From Noviherbaspirillum aridicola (GTDB lineage: Bacteria > Pseudomonadota > Gammaproteobacteria > Burkholderiales > Burkholderiaceae_D), in NCBI RefSeq assembly GCF_019656455.1, contig NZ_BPMK01000014.1, forward strand, positions 86,517 through 150,516: 64,000 nucleotides of DNA, read 5' to 3'. This document shows positions 36,583-45,980 of this stretch, in pieces (the stretch's first letter is position 1; each line of letters opens with the position of its first letter). Below the pieces are notes generated by a model. It was given only the letters and a program-made list of their open reading frames with translations. It did not search any database and had not been told where the DNA came from. A program made the position numbers and the translations under genes.

Positions 36583-37566
36583 ATGAGCTTCCTCACCCTT
36601 GACCTGAACCTGCTGCGCGTCTTCGATGCCGTCATGACCGAGCAGAACCTGACGCGCGCGGCCAGCCGGCTGGCGATGACGCAGCCGGCCGTGTCCAATG
36701 CACTGCGCCGCCTGCGCGACTCGCTCGGCGACGAACTGCTGATCCGCACCGCGCACGGGGTGAAGCCGACGCCGCGCGCGGAAACGCTGTGGCCCTCGGT
36801 GCGGCGCGCGTTGTCGGAACTGGAAGAGGCGATCGCGCCCGAGCAAAACTTCAACATCTCCACCGCCCAGAGCACCTTCCGCATGGCGATGGCCGACGCC
36901 ACCGCCGCGCTGTGGCTGCCGGCGCTGGTGCGCTCGATCGAGCGCGAGGCGCCCAAACTCACCATCCGCATGATGCCACTGACCACGCGCGAGCCGCGGC
37001 CGATGCTGATCCGGGGCGACATCGACCTCGCGGTCGGCTTTTTCCCGGGCGTGGTGGCGCAGCTGGCGGCGGGGCAGGGCGTGTCGGTATCGCCGATCCG
37101 TCATGAACAGCTTTATTCCGGCCGCTACGTGTGCGTGATGCGCAAGGGCCATCCGCTGGCCAAGGAAGAACTCACCCTGGATGCGTATTGCAACGCCAAC
37201 CATCTGCTGGTGAGCTTTTCGGGCCGCGCGCACGGCCTGGTGGACGAGGCGCTTGCGCAGATCGGCCGCGAGCGCCGCATCCTGCTGACGGTGAACCAGT
37301 TCTTCACCGCGGGCCGGGTGGTGGCGACATCGGACCTCATCACCGTGCTGCCGCATCACCTGGTGGCGTCGACCGGCATCACCGGCGCGCTGGTCACCAA
37401 GGAGCTGCCGTTCGCGCTGCCGGCGGTGCATATCGACATGCTCTGGCATGAGCGCGACACCCGCAACCCCGCCCACAAGTGGCTGCGCGGCCATCTCAGC
37501 GGCACCACCCACGGCGCCTTCTCCCGTCCGGCGAACCAGCCGGCGGCCAACGGCACCACCGGCTGA
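36583..37566 (+). CDS. LysR-family regulator (NodD/PcpR-like subgroup)
   Basis: This 327-aa regulator opens with LTLDLNLLRVFDAVMTEQNL, typical of the NodD/NahR/LinR branch. The HTH is at residues 20-50 (NLTRAASRLAMTQPAVSNAL) and the co-inducer domain at about 95-300 (STFRMAMADATAALWLPALV). That branch often senses aromatic or phenolic compounds, but its ligand here is unknown. A perfect palindrome lies 21 bp upstream. The gene diverges from two small membrane protein genes (36102-36419 and 35693-36091) and converges on the poly-HAMP kinase gene 19 bp away. Confidence 0.88.
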   Translation: MSFLTLDLNLLRVFDAVMTEQNLTRAASRLAMTQPAVSNALRRLRDSLGDELLIRTAHGVKPTPRAETLWPSVRRALSELEEAIAPEQNFNISTAQSTFRMAMADATAALWLPALVRSIEREAPKLTIRMMPLTTREPRPMLIRGDIDLAVGFFPGVVAQLAAGQGVSVSPIRHEQLYSGRYVCVMRKGHPLAKEELTLDAYCNANHLLVSFSGRAHGLVDEALAQIGRERRILLTVNQFFTAGRVVATSDLITVLPHHLVASTGITGALVTKELPFALPAVHIDMLWHERDTRNPAHKWLRGHLSGTTHGAFSRPANQPAANGTTG

Positions 37567-37585
37567 CTCCCGTCCTCACGGTCCG

Positions 37586-40500
37586 CTAGGCGGTCAGCAT
37601 GCGCGGCGCCGGCGGCCGCCTGCTGGTCGCCACCCATACCCTCAGCAGCGACAGCAACTTGGCGACATCGACCGGCTTGGTGATGTAGTCGGAGGCGCCG
37701 GCGGCGATGCACTTGTCGCGGTCCCCCTTCATCGCCTTGGCGGTCAGCGTGATGATCGGCAGCGCCTGGAATTCCGGCAGGCTGCGGATCGCGCGCATGG
37801 TGTCGTAGCCGTCCATCTCCGGCATCATGATGTCCATCAGGACCACTTCCACATCCGGATTGGACTGCAGCACCTCGATGCCGTCACGGCCGTTTTCCGC
37901 ATACAGCACTTCCATCTGCTGGCGCTCCAGCACCGAGCTGAGCGCGAAGATGTTGCGCAGATCGTCATCGACCACCAGCACCTTGCGTCCGGCCAGATCG
38001 ACATCGCCGTCGTGCGCTTCCTCGAGCATGCGCTGGCCGGGTTCCGGCAGCGCGGCCTGCGGCCGGTGCAGCAGCAGCGATGTCTCGGCCAGCAGGTGGC
38101 GGGGCGAGCGCGCGTCCTTGAGGACGATGGTCCGGGCCACGCGTTCGACCCGTTCGCGCAGCTCGCCCTGCAGCTCGTGGGCGGTATGGATGACCACGGG
38201 CAGGTTGCGCAGCCGGTCGTCGGCGCCGATCGACTCGAGCAGCGTGATGCCGTCCAGGTCGGGCAGTCCGAGGTCGAGCACCATGCAGTCGAAGGTGAGC
38301 CGCTGCAGCAGGTCGAGCGCTTCGCGGGCATCGCCGGCGGCTTCGATCTGCACGTCGTCGGCGGCGATCAGTTCGACGATCGCCTGCCGCTGCACCGGAT
38401 CGTCTTCCAGCACCAGCAGCTTGCGCTTGCCATTGGTGACGAATTCCTGGATGCGGGCGAACTCTTCCTGCAGTTGCGCGGTGGAGAACGGCTTGCCGAT
38501 GCAGGAAGCCGCGCCGCGGCGCAGCGCCTGGGCGCGGTCGAGATGCTCGGACAGCACGTGCACCGGAATATGGCGGGTGGCCGGATCGAGCTTGAGACGA
38601 TCGAGCACCGCCAGGCCGTCGCCGTCGGCGCGGTCGACATCGAGCAGGATGGCGCTGGGCAGATAGTCGCGCGTCAGCGGCAGCGCCGCGTCGGGCTGCG
38701 CCACGATGCCCTTGAAGTTGTTCTCGCGCGCATGGTCGAGCAGCGACTTGGCGGTGCGCTGGTCGTCTTCGACGATCAGCACCGAGGGGTCGCCCGGCGC
38801 CACCAGGGCGCGGTCGTCGAAGGCCATTTCTTCCGGCGGCTGGACGCTCTCCGCGCCGGCGCTCGCGGGCGCGGGCAGGGTGTAGACGACATTGGCGGTG
38901 ACCGCCGGCGCCTGCGGCGCCAGCTTGCGCGGCCGCTCGCAGTTGATGAAACCTTCGCGCTTCCACGGCAGGTAGAGCGTGAAGCTGCTGCCGGCGCCGA
39001 CCTCGCTTTCGACGCGGATTTCGCCGCTGAGCAGGCGCGCCAGCTCGCGGCTGATCGACAGGCCGAGGCCGGTGCCGCCGTACTTGCGCGCGGTGCTGCC
39101 GTCGGCCTGCTGGAAGGCCTCGAAGATCAGCTGCAGCTTGTCGGCGGGGATGCCGACGCCGGTATCGGTGACGGTGAACGCCAGCACGGCCTCGGCCTGC
39201 GCCAGGTTGGGATTGTCGGGCGACCAGCCGTGCGCGGCCATGCCGATGCGCAGCGACACGCCGCCGCGCGAGGTGAACTTGAACGCGTTCGACAGCAGGT
39301 TCTTGAGGATCTGCTGCAGGCGCGTGGTATCGGTCATCATCGACTGCGGCAGATCGTCGGCCAGCTCGACCGAGAAGCCGAGCTGCTTGGCTTCGGCCAT
39401 GTGGCGGAAGGTGCGTTCCACATAGGCGCGCAGCGTGGCGAAGCGGTACTCGCCGACTTCGAGCGTGACGGTGCCCGACTCGATCTTGGAGAGGTCGAGA
39501 ATGTCGTTGATCAGGGTCAGCAGGTCGCTGCCGGAGCCGAAGATGGTGCGCGCATACTCGACCTGGGTTTCGCTCAGATTGCCATTGGGGTTGTCGGCGA
39601 GTTGCTGGGCCAGGATCAGCAGGCTGTTGAGCGGCGTGCGCAATTCATGCGACATGTTGGCCAGGAACTCGGACTTGTACTTGGACGACAGCGCCAGCTG
39701 CGACGCCTTTTCCTCCAGCGCCAGCTTGGCCTGCTCCACCTCGCGGTTCTTGCGTTCCACCTCGATGTTCTGTTCCGACAGCAGGCGCGCCTTTTCCGCC
39801 AGCTCCAGGTTGGTCTGCTGCAGTTCCTGGGCGAGGGACTGCGACTGGGTCAGCAGCGACTCGGTACGGCTGTTGGCCTCGATGGTGTTGAGCACCACGC
39901 CGATGGATTCCATCAGCTGGTCGAGGAAGGACAGGTGGGTCTCGGTGAAGCGGTCGAGCGAGGCAAGCTCGATCACCGCCTTGACCTGCTGTTCGAACAG
40001 GATCGGCAGCACCACGATATTGGTGGGCGGCGCGGCGCCGAGTCCGGACGAGACCTGGATGTAGTCGCGCGGGACATTGGTCAGCCAGATGCGCTGCTTC
40101 TCCACCACGCACTGTCCGACCAGGCCCTCGCCGGGGCCGAAGGAGGCGGGCACGCTGTTGCCCGGCCGGTAGCCGTAGCTGGCCACCCGCTGCAGGCGCG
40201 CGTCGTCCGAGGGCGCGTCCATCAGGTAGAACACGCCATGATGCGCGGTGACCAGCGGCGCCAGCTCGGACAGGATCAGCGAAGAGACCGCGCCCAGGTC
40301 GCGCTGGCCCTGCAGCAGGCGGGTGAAGCGCGCGAGGTTGGTCTTGAGCCAGTCCTGCTGCGCGTTCTTCTGCGTGGTTTCCTTCAGGTTGCGGATCATC
40401 TCGTTGATATTGTCCTTCAGGTCGGCCACCTCGCCGCGCGCATCGACCTGGATCGAACGCGAAAGATCGCCGCGCGTCACCGCGGTGGCGACGTCGGCGA

Positions 40501-43336
40501 TCGCGCGCACCTGGTTGGTCAGGTTGGCCGCGAGCTGGTTGACGTTCTCGGTCAGGTCCTTCCAGGTACCCGCCGCGCCCGGCACCGAGGCCTGGCCGCC
40601 GAGCTTGCCTTCCACGCCCACTTCGCGCGCGACGGTGGTGGCCTGGTCGGCGAAGACTTCCAGGGTGTCGGTCATCTCGTTGATGGTATTGGCGAGTTCC
40701 GCCATCTCGCCGCGCGCGGCCACGGTCAGCTTCTTCTTGAGGTCGCCGTTCGCGACCGCGGTCACCACGCCGGCGATGCCGCGCACCTGCGCGGTCAGGT
40801 TGGCCGCCATGAAGTTGACGTTGTCGGTCAGGTCTTTCCAGGTACCGGCCGCGCCCGGGACTTCCGCCTGGCCGCCGAGCTTGCCTTCGGTGCCCACCTC
40901 GCGCGCCACCCGCGTCACTTCCGACGCGAACGATGACAGCTGGTCCACCATCACGTTGATGGTTTCCTTGAGTTCGAGGATCTCGCCCTTCACGTCCACG
41001 GTGATCTTCTTGGAGAGATCCCCGCGTGCGACCGCCGTGGTGACGGCCGCGATGTTGCGGACCTGGCCGGTGAGGTTGGACGCCATGAAGTTGACGTTGT
41101 CGGTGAGGTCCTTCCAGGTGCCCGAGGCACCGGGCACGTTGGCCTGGCCGCCGAGACGGCCCTCGGTACCCACCTCGCGCGCCACACGCGTCACCTCCGA
41201 CGCGAAGGAACGCAGCTGGTCCACCATGACGTTGATGGTGTTCTTCAGTTCGAGGATCTCGCCCTTCACATCGACCGTGATCTTCTTCGACAGGTCGCCG
41301 TTCGCCACCGCCGTCGTCACATCCGCGATGTTGCGGACCTGGCCGGTCAGGTTGCCCGCCATGGAGTTCACCGAATCCGTCAGGTCCTTCCAGGTACCCG
41401 CCACGCCCGGCACATGCGCCTGGCCGCCGAGCTTGCCCTCGGTGCCCACCTCTCGCGCCACCCGCGTCACTTCGGACGCGAACGACGACAGCTGGTCCAC
41501 CATGGTATTGATGGTGTCCTTCAGTTCCCGGATCTCGCCCTTGACGTCGACGGTGATCTTCTTCGACAGGTCGCCGCGCGCCACGGCGGTAGTCACTTCC
41601 GCGATGTTGCGCACCTGGCCGGTGAGGTTGGACGCCATGAAGTTGACGTTGTCGGTCAGGTCCTTCCAGGTGCCGCCCACGCCATTCACATAGGCCTGGC
41701 CGCCGAGCTTGCCCTCGGTACCCACCTCGCGCGCCACCCGCGTCACTTCCGAGGCGAAGGAGTTGAGCTGATCCACCATCACGTTGATGGTGTTCTTCAG
41801 CTCGAGAATCTCGCCCTTCACATCCACCGTGATCTTCTTCGACAGGTCGCCGTTGGCCACCGCGGTCGTCACTTCCGCGATGTTTCGCACCTGGCCGGTC
41901 AGGTTGCCGGCCATGGAGTTGACCGAGTCGGTCAGGTCCTTCCAGGTACCCGCGACGCCGGGCACGTTGGCCTGGCCGCCGAGCTTGCCCTCGGTACCCA
42001 CCTCGCGCGCCACGCGCGTCACTTCAGACGCGAACGACGACAGCTGGTCCACCATCACGTTGATGGTGTTCTTCAGCTCGAGGATCTCGCCCTTGACGTC
42101 CACGGTGATTTTTTTCGACAGGTCGCCGCGCGCCACCGCGGTGGTGACGTCGGCGATGTTGCGGACCTGGCCGGTGAGGTTGGATGCCATGAAGTTGACG
42201 TTGTCGGTCAGGTCCTTCCAGGTGCCGCCGACGCCGGGCACATGCGCCTGGCCGCCGAGCTTGCCCTCGGTACCCACCTCGCGCGCCACCCGCGTGACCT
42301 CGGATGCGAACGACGACAGCTGGTCCACCATCACGTTGATGGTGTCTTTCAGTTCGAGAATCTCGCCCTTGACGTCGACCGTGATCTTCTTCGACAGATC
42401 GCCGCGCGCCACCGCGGTGGTCACTTCCGCGATGTTTCGCACCTGACCGGTGAGGTTGGACGCCATGAAGTTGACGTTGTCGGTCAGGTCCTTCCAGGTG
42501 CCGCCGACGCCGGGCACATTGGCCTGGCCGCCGAGGCGTCCTTCGGTGCCCACCTCGCGCGCGACCCGCGTCACTTCCGATGCGAAGGAGCGCAGCTGGT
42601 CGACCATGGTATTGATGGTGTCCTTGAGCTCGAGGATTTCCCCGCGCACGTCCACCGTGATCTTCTTCGACAGGTCGCCGTTCGCGACCGCGGTCGTCAC
42701 CTCCGCGATGTTGCGCACCTGCGAGGTGAGGTTGCCCGCCATCGAGTTGACCGAATCGGTGAGGTCCTTCCAGGTGCCGGCCACGCCCCTGACTTCCGCC
42801 TGGCCGCCGAGCTTGCCGTCGGTGCCGACCTCGCGCGCCACGCGGGTGACCTCGGAGGCAAACGAGGACAGCTGCTCGACCATGGTGTTGACGGTGGAGG
42901 CGGCGCGCAGGAACTGGCCTTTCAGCGGCCGTCCGTCGACTTCGAGGGACATGCTCTGCGACAGGTCGCCCTTGGCCACCGCGCTGATCACGCGCGCCAT
43001 TTCGGTGGTCGGATGCACCAGGTCGTCGATCAGGCTGTTGACCGAGCGTACCATCGCGGCCCAGCCGCCGGCCACGCCGGGCGCCGAAGCGCGCTGGCCG
43101 AGCCGGCCTTCGCGGCCGACGACGCGGCTGACCGTGGTGATGCTTTCAGCCATCTCCTGGTTGGCGTCGATGATGTCGTTGAGCGTGTCGGCCACCTTGC
43201 CCGCCACGCCGGTCCAGTCGGACGGCATGCGCACCGAGAAGTCGCCGCGCTTGAGCGCCTTGAGCGTGGTGAGCAACTGGCGGATGTCGAGGTCCTGGAT
43301 CGCCTCTTCGTTCATGTCCATGGTGTGTTCTTTCAT
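37586..43336 (-). CDS. Giant soluble hybrid histidine kinase with nine tandem HAMP units and three receivers
   Basis: This 1916-aa protein lacks membrane helices. Residues 1-128 hold a degenerate HAMP unit. Residues 129-961 hold nine HAMP units: the first of 97 and the rest of exactly 92 residues each. A tenth partial unit follows at 962-985. Then come GAF (about 1006-1156), a coiled coil (1158-1215), HisKA (His1230 in [10 protein letters not shown]), HATPase (about 1340-1470) and receivers at about 1545-1660, 1670-1785 and 1800-1910. The HAMP array resembles fungal group III (Nik1-type) kinases, known for osmosensing. AGGA lies 7 nt before ATG 43336. It is co-transcribed downstream of the REC-GGDEF-EAL gene (67-bp gap). 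Confidence 0.93.
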   Translation of the reverse strand: MKEHTMDMNEEAIQDLDIRQLLTTLKALKRGDFSVRMPSDWTGVAGKVADTLNDIIDANQEMAESITTVSRVVGREGRLGQRASAPGVAGGWAAMVRSVNSLIDDLVHPTTEMARVISAVAKGDLSQSMSLEVDGRPLKGQFLRAASTVNTMVEQLSSFASEVTRVAREVGTDGKLGGQAEVRGVAGTWKDLTDSVNSMAGNLTSQVRNIAEVTTAVANGDLSKKITVDVRGEILELKDTINTMVDQLRSFASEVTRVAREVGTEGRLGGQANVPGVGGTWKDLTDNVNFMASNLTGQVRNIAEVTTAVARGDLSKKITVDVKGEILELKDTINVMVDQLSSFASEVTRVAREVGTEGKLGGQAHVPGVGGTWKDLTDNVNFMASNLTGQVRNIADVTTAVARGDLSKKITVDVKGEILELKNTINVMVDQLSSFASEVTRVAREVGTEGKLGGQANVPGVAGTWKDLTDSVNSMAGNLTGQVRNIAEVTTAVANGDLSKKITVDVKGEILELKNTINVMVDQLNSFASEVTRVAREVGTEGKLGGQAYVNGVGGTWKDLTDNVNFMASNLTGQVRNIAEVTTAVARGDLSKKITVDVKGEIRELKDTINTMVDQLSSFASEVTRVAREVGTEGKLGGQAHVPGVAGTWKDLTDSVNSMAGNLTGQVRNIADVTTAVANGDLSKKITVDVKGEILELKNTINVMVDQLRSFASEVTRVAREVGTEGRLGGQANVPGASGTWKDLTDNVNFMASNLTGQVRNIAAVTTAVARGDLSKKITVDVKGEILELKETINVMVDQLSSFASEVTRVAREVGTEGKLGGQAEVPGAAGTWKDLTDNVNFMAANLTAQVRGIAGVVTAVANGDLKKKLTVAARGEMAELANTINEMTDTLEVFADQATTVAREVGVEGKLGGQASVPGAAGTWKDLTENVNQLAANLTNQVRAIADVATAVTRGDLSRSIQVDARGEVADLKDNINEMIRNLKETTQKNAQQDWLKTNLARFTRLLQGQRDLGAVSSLILSELAPLVTAHHGVFYLMDAPSDDARLQRVASYGYRPGNSVPASFGPGEGLVGQCVVEKQRIWLTNVPRDYIQVSSGLGAAPPTNIVVLPILFEQQVKAVIELASLDRFTETHLSFLDQLMESIGVVLNTIEANSRTESLLTQSQSLAQELQQTNLELAEKARLLSEQNIEVERKNREVEQAKLALEEKASQLALSSKYKSEFLANMSHELRTPLNSLLILAQQLADNPNGNLSETQVEYARTIFGSGSDLLTLINDILDLSKIESGTVTLEVGEYRFATLRAYVERTFRHMAEAKQLGFSVELADDLPQSMMTDTTRLQQILKNLLSNAFKFTSRGGVSLRIGMAAHGWSPDNPNLAQAEAVLAFTVTDTGVGIPADKLQLIFEAFQQADGSTARKYGGTGLGLSISRELARLLSGEIRVESEVGAGSSFTLYLPWKREGFINCERPRKLAPQAPAVTANVVYTLPAPASAGAESVQPPEEMAFDDRALVAPGDPSVLIVEDDQRTAKSLLDHARENNFKGIVAQPDAALPLTRDYLPSAILLDVDRADGDGLAVLDRLKLDPATRHIPVHVLSEHLDRAQALRRGAASCIGKPFSTAQLQEEFARIQEFVTNGKRKLLVLEDDPVQRQAIVELIAADDVQIEAAGDAREALDLLQRLTFDCMVLDLGLPDLDGITLLESIGADDRLRNLPVVIHTAHELQGELRERVERVARTIVLKDARSPRHLLAETSLLLHRPQAALPEPGQRMLEEAHDGDVDLAGRKVLVVDDDLRNIFALSSVLERQQMEVLYAENGRDGIEVLQSNPDVEVVLMDIMMPEMDGYDTMRAIRSLPEFQALPIITLTAKAMKGDRDKCIAAGASDYITKPVDVAKLLSLLRVWVATSRRPPAPRMLTA
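40454..42952. repeat. Tandem 276-bp coding repeats (HAMP array)
   Basis: The array encodes nine HAMP units. Units 2-9 (42661 down to 40454) are each 92 codons with no length variation; unit 1 (42952-42662) is 97 codons. Units 2-8 are near-identical at protein level ([34 protein letters not shown]) and show frequent synonymous variation at DNA level. Unit 9 is the most diverged ([20 protein letters not shown]). The repeats are coding and in frame, not CRISPR-like. Homologous recombination between units would change copy number without a frameshift. Confidence 0.95.
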
Positions 43337-43403
43337 TTGCTTGTCCTGAAACGACGGCGGCGCGGCCAGTGCAGGCCGCGCCGCGGGCGGTTCGCGCAGG
43401 GGT

Positions 43404-45239
43404 TCAGGCGTGGGTGGCGCGCATGTAGTGGCCGGCCAGCATGTCGGCCGGCAGCGGCTTGCTGTAGTAGTAGCCCTGGTGTTCGTCGCAGCCGAGATCG
43501 CGCAGGATATGCAGCTGTTCGGAGGTCTCGACGCCTTCGGCCACGACGCGCAGCGCGAGCGCGCGCGCCATGTTGACGATCGCTTCCACGATCGCGCTGT
43601 CGCCGAGGTTCTTGCCGAGGTCGCGCACGAAGGACTGGTCGATCTTCAGGATGTCGATCGGCAGGGCCTTGAGCACCGACAGCGAGGAATAGCCGGTGCC
43701 GAAATCGTCGATGGCGATGGTGATGCCGCGCTCGCTGATTTCCTTGAGCACCGAGGTGGCCTTGGCGAGGTCTTCGATCAGCAGCGATTCGGTGATCTCG
43801 AGCTGCAGGCTGGACGGCGGCACCTGGTGCTTCCTGAGCGCGCGCTCGATCACCTCCGGCAGTCCGGCGTAGATCTGCGGGATCGCGATGTTGACGGCGA
43901 TCGGCAGGTTGGGGAAATTGCTGTCGCGTTCCTGCCAGCGGCGCGCCTGCGCGCAGGCGGCGCCGATCACCCATTCGCCGATCGGCACCACCTGGCCGGT
44001 GTCGTTGGCGGCATCCATGAACTGCCCCCCGGACAGCAGGCCGAGACGCGGATGATGCCAGCGCAGCAGTGCCTCCACGCCGGCGATGCGGCCAGTGGCG
44101 GCTTCCACCTTGGGCTGATAGTAGAGCTCGAATTCATTGTTTTCGAGCGCATGCTGCAGTTCATGCTCGATCTGGCAGCGCTCGACCATGCGCGCGTTCA
44201 GGTCCTCGCGGAAGAAGACCGGCGATCCCTTGCGTTCCTTCTTGGCGTGATACATGGCCAGGTCGGCGCAGCGCATCAGCTCGTTCACGCTGGGACCGTC
44301 CTGGGGGAACATGCTGATGCCGACGCTGACCGATGTGCGGATGCTCTGCGAGGCTATGGAGAACGGTTCGTCATGCGCGCGCATGATCTTGCGGCCGACC
44401 TCGAGCGCCGCCTTGTAGTCGGGCAGGCCTTCCATCAGCACGACGAACTCGTCGCCGCCGAGCCGCGCCACGATGTCGGCGCTGCGCACCGCCTTGCTGA
44501 TGCGGCGCGAGACCTGCACCAAAAGTTCGTCCCCCGCGTCGTGGCCGAGGGTGTCGTTGATGCTCTTGAACTTGTCCATGTCGAGGAAGAGCAGGGCGAG
44601 CTGTTCGCCGCTGCGCGAGGCGCGCGCCACCGCATGCTCGAGATGCTCGGTCAGCGAGCGCCGGTTGAGCAGGTTGGTCAGCGGGTCCTTGGTGGCGAGC
44701 GCGTTGGCTCTTTCCTCGGCCTGGCGGCGCTCGATGATCTCGCTCTCGAGCGCGGCGTTGATGCGGCGCAGGTCTTCCATCTGCTGCACCTGCATGTCGC
44801 GATTGAGCGCGGCCAGTTCTTCCTTCTGCGCCTGCAGCTGCATGTTCTTCTTTTCGAGTTCGATGAAGACGGCGAGCTTGCTGTAGAGGATCTGCGGGAT
44901 CACCGGGCTGATCAGGTAGTCGGCCGCGCCGCGTTGATAGCCCTTGAGGCGATTCATCTCGTCGGCATAGAAGGCGGTGACGAAGATGATCGGCGTGGCG
45001 GCCGAGCGAGGATGCGAGTGGATGATCTCGGCGGTCTCGAAACCGTCCATGCCGGGCATGCTCACGTCGAGCAGGATCACGGCGAAGTGATGGGTGAGCA
45101 CTTCCCGCAGCGCGGTCGGGCCCGAATCGGCGGTGACCACCTCGTAGGAGTCGGCTTGCGGTCCGGACGTCAGCAGCGTCTTGAGCGCGAGCAGGCTCGC
45201 CGGATGATCGTTGACGAGCAGAATTTTTGGCTTTAGCAC
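43404..45239 (-). CDS. REC-GGDEF-EAL protein (c-di-GMP turnover)
   Basis: This 611-aa protein has a receiver (2-125), coiled-coil linker (126-180), GGDEF domain (181-345) and EAL domain (355-605). Receiver Asp58 ([11 protein letters not shown]) is present, but the usual KP lysine is replaced by Ser111 (YLISPV), which suggests altered switching. GGDEF is intact at 261-265 with the RSAD inhibitory site at 252-255. EAL is at 389-391 with DDFGTGYSS and VVAEGVE. I chose GTG 45239 ([11 protein letters not shown]), with GGGG about 11 nt upstream; a TTG at 45284 is an alternative. It heads an operon with the poly-HAMP kinase, the likely partner for its receiver. Confidence 0.9.
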   Translation of the reverse strand: MLKPKILLVNDHPASLLALKTLLTSGPQADSYEVVTADSGPTALREVLTHHFAVILLDVSMPGMDGFETAEIIHSHPRSAATPIIFVTAFYADEMNRLKGYQRGAADYLISPVIPQILYSKLAVFIELEKKNMQLQAQKEELAALNRDMQVQQMEDLRRINAALESEIIERRQAEERANALATKDPLTNLLNRRSLTEHLEHAVARASRSGEQLALLFLDMDKFKSINDTLGHDAGDELLVQVSRRISKAVRSADIVARLGGDEFVVLMEGLPDYKAALEVGRKIMRAHDEPFSIASQSIRTSVSVGISMFPQDGPSVNELMRCADLAMYHAKKERKGSPVFFREDLNARMVERCQIEHELQHALENNEFELYYQPKVEAATGRIAGVEALLRWHHPRLGLLSGGQFMDAANDTGQVVPIGEWVIGAACAQARRWQERDSNFPNLPIAVNIAIPQIYAGLPEVIERALRKHQVPPSSLQLEITESLLIEDLAKATSVLKEISERGITIAIDDFGTGYSSLSVLKALPIDILKIDQSFVRDLGKNLGDSAIVEAIVNMARALALRVVAEGVETSEQLHILRDLGCDEHQGYYYSKPLPADMLAGHYMRATHA

Positions 45240-45686
45240 TTGAATGGTTTCCCCTGCAATGCACCATGGTGCGCTAAATAACAAACGGCAGCCTTGGCCG
45301 CCGGCCTTGTTGTGATGGTGATGGCCGGCTCCGGGCTCGGCGCAAGACGGGGTCTTGGGATGTGGTGGTTGCGGAGCACGGGCTTATTCCCGTGCAAGAT
45401 TCCTCTGCCCCAACTTTCTTATCCGTCACAGCTTTCTTGGATGGGGAGGGGGGGTCATCGTTCCCGCTGAATAACGAAAAGACGCACGGAAATGCATTTT
45501 CCCGTGGCATTTTCACAAGTAAATTTCTGAAGAGAATTAGCTACGGGAAAAAAAATTCTTCGCAGGAAGAGAGTGAGCGCACGCGCTTTTCCCAGGGGGC
45601 AAGGAAGTGCGCGCTTGGCGCCCCGCGCGCCGCGGGTTTTTTATGCGTCCCTCATCGCGTCGCGGCGTCGGTTTGCTTTCCTCCAG
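45240..45686. other. 447-bp intergenic region with several hairpins
   Basis: No supported gene. It contains a palindrome GCACCATGGTGC just before the GGDEF-EAL start (about 45261-45272), a hairpin GCACGGG-CTTATT-CCCGTGC (45376-45395), an imperfect palindrome around AAATGCATTT (about 45485-45506), and a plus-strand terminator at 45622-45642 with no plus-strand gene before it. Short reading frames here look like shadows. I looked for a c-di-GMP riboswitch because of the neighbours and found no matching core. Confidence 0.5.
45622..45642 (+). terminator. Orphan plus-strand terminator
   Basis: CCCGCG (45622-45627), CGC and CGCGGG (45631-45636) form a tight hairpin followed by six T. Both flanking genes are on the minus strand, so it must end an unannotated plus-strand RNA or an antisense transcript. 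Confidence 0.6.
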
Positions 45687-45887
45687 TCACTGCCGGTGCA
45701 GGGGATAGGGTCTGCCTTCGCGATGCACCACGTACTGGCTGCGCACGCGCACGATGCGCACCTCGCAGTCACCCTTGACGTGCACCCATGCCTCGCCGGT
45801 GGTCCTCAGAATGTTCGCCAGCCGCAGGTGGCCGTGCAGCAGCCGGTAGCCGTCTCCTTCCCTGACGATCACGATATCCATGCTCAT
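45687..45887 (-). CDS. Small protein of 66 aa, weakly ParB/Srx-like
   Basis: I do not recognise a firm family. The protein begins MSMDIVIVREGDGYRLLHGH and continues LRLANILRTTGEAWVHVKGD. The pattern of a short strand, G-x-x-LLHGHLRLANIL and a later V-strand recalls the ParB/sulfiredoxin fold (yevxxGxRRlxAa), but the protein is too short to be certain. AGGAG lies 5 nt before ATG 45887; a longer start at 45899 is possible. It sits alone between the two GGDEF-EAL genes, 93 bp downstream of the second one's stop. Confidence 0.5.
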   Translation of the reverse strand: MSMDIVIVREGDGYRLLHGHLRLANILRTTGEAWVHVKGDCEVRIVRVRSQYVVHREGRPYPLHRQ

Positions 45888-45980
45888 GCCGCTCCTCATC
45901 GCGCCTCGCGCTCCAGGAGCGGCATGGTAGAAAGCGTTTGTGACCGGCGGATGTAAGCCGGGTGACAGTTCCGTGACGGC

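Noticed and set aside
40454..42952. Possible CRISPR-like or minisatellite array
   Set aside because: Repeats are contiguous 276-bp coding units without spacers and stay in frame, so they are HAMP modules.
37448..43576. Long plus-strand frames opposite the poly-HAMP kinase
   Set aside because: They repeat only because the HAMP repeats do; codon-position bias and domain content support the minus-strand gene.
45274..45516. 80-codon minus-strand frame upstream of the REC-GGDEF-EAL gene
   Set aside because: It has no ribosome binding site or family similarity and overlaps several hairpins; it looks like a chance frame.
45240..45686. c-di-GMP riboswitch between the c-di-GMP genes
   Set aside because: No GEMM-type conserved core could be found in either strand; only hairpins and a terminator are present.
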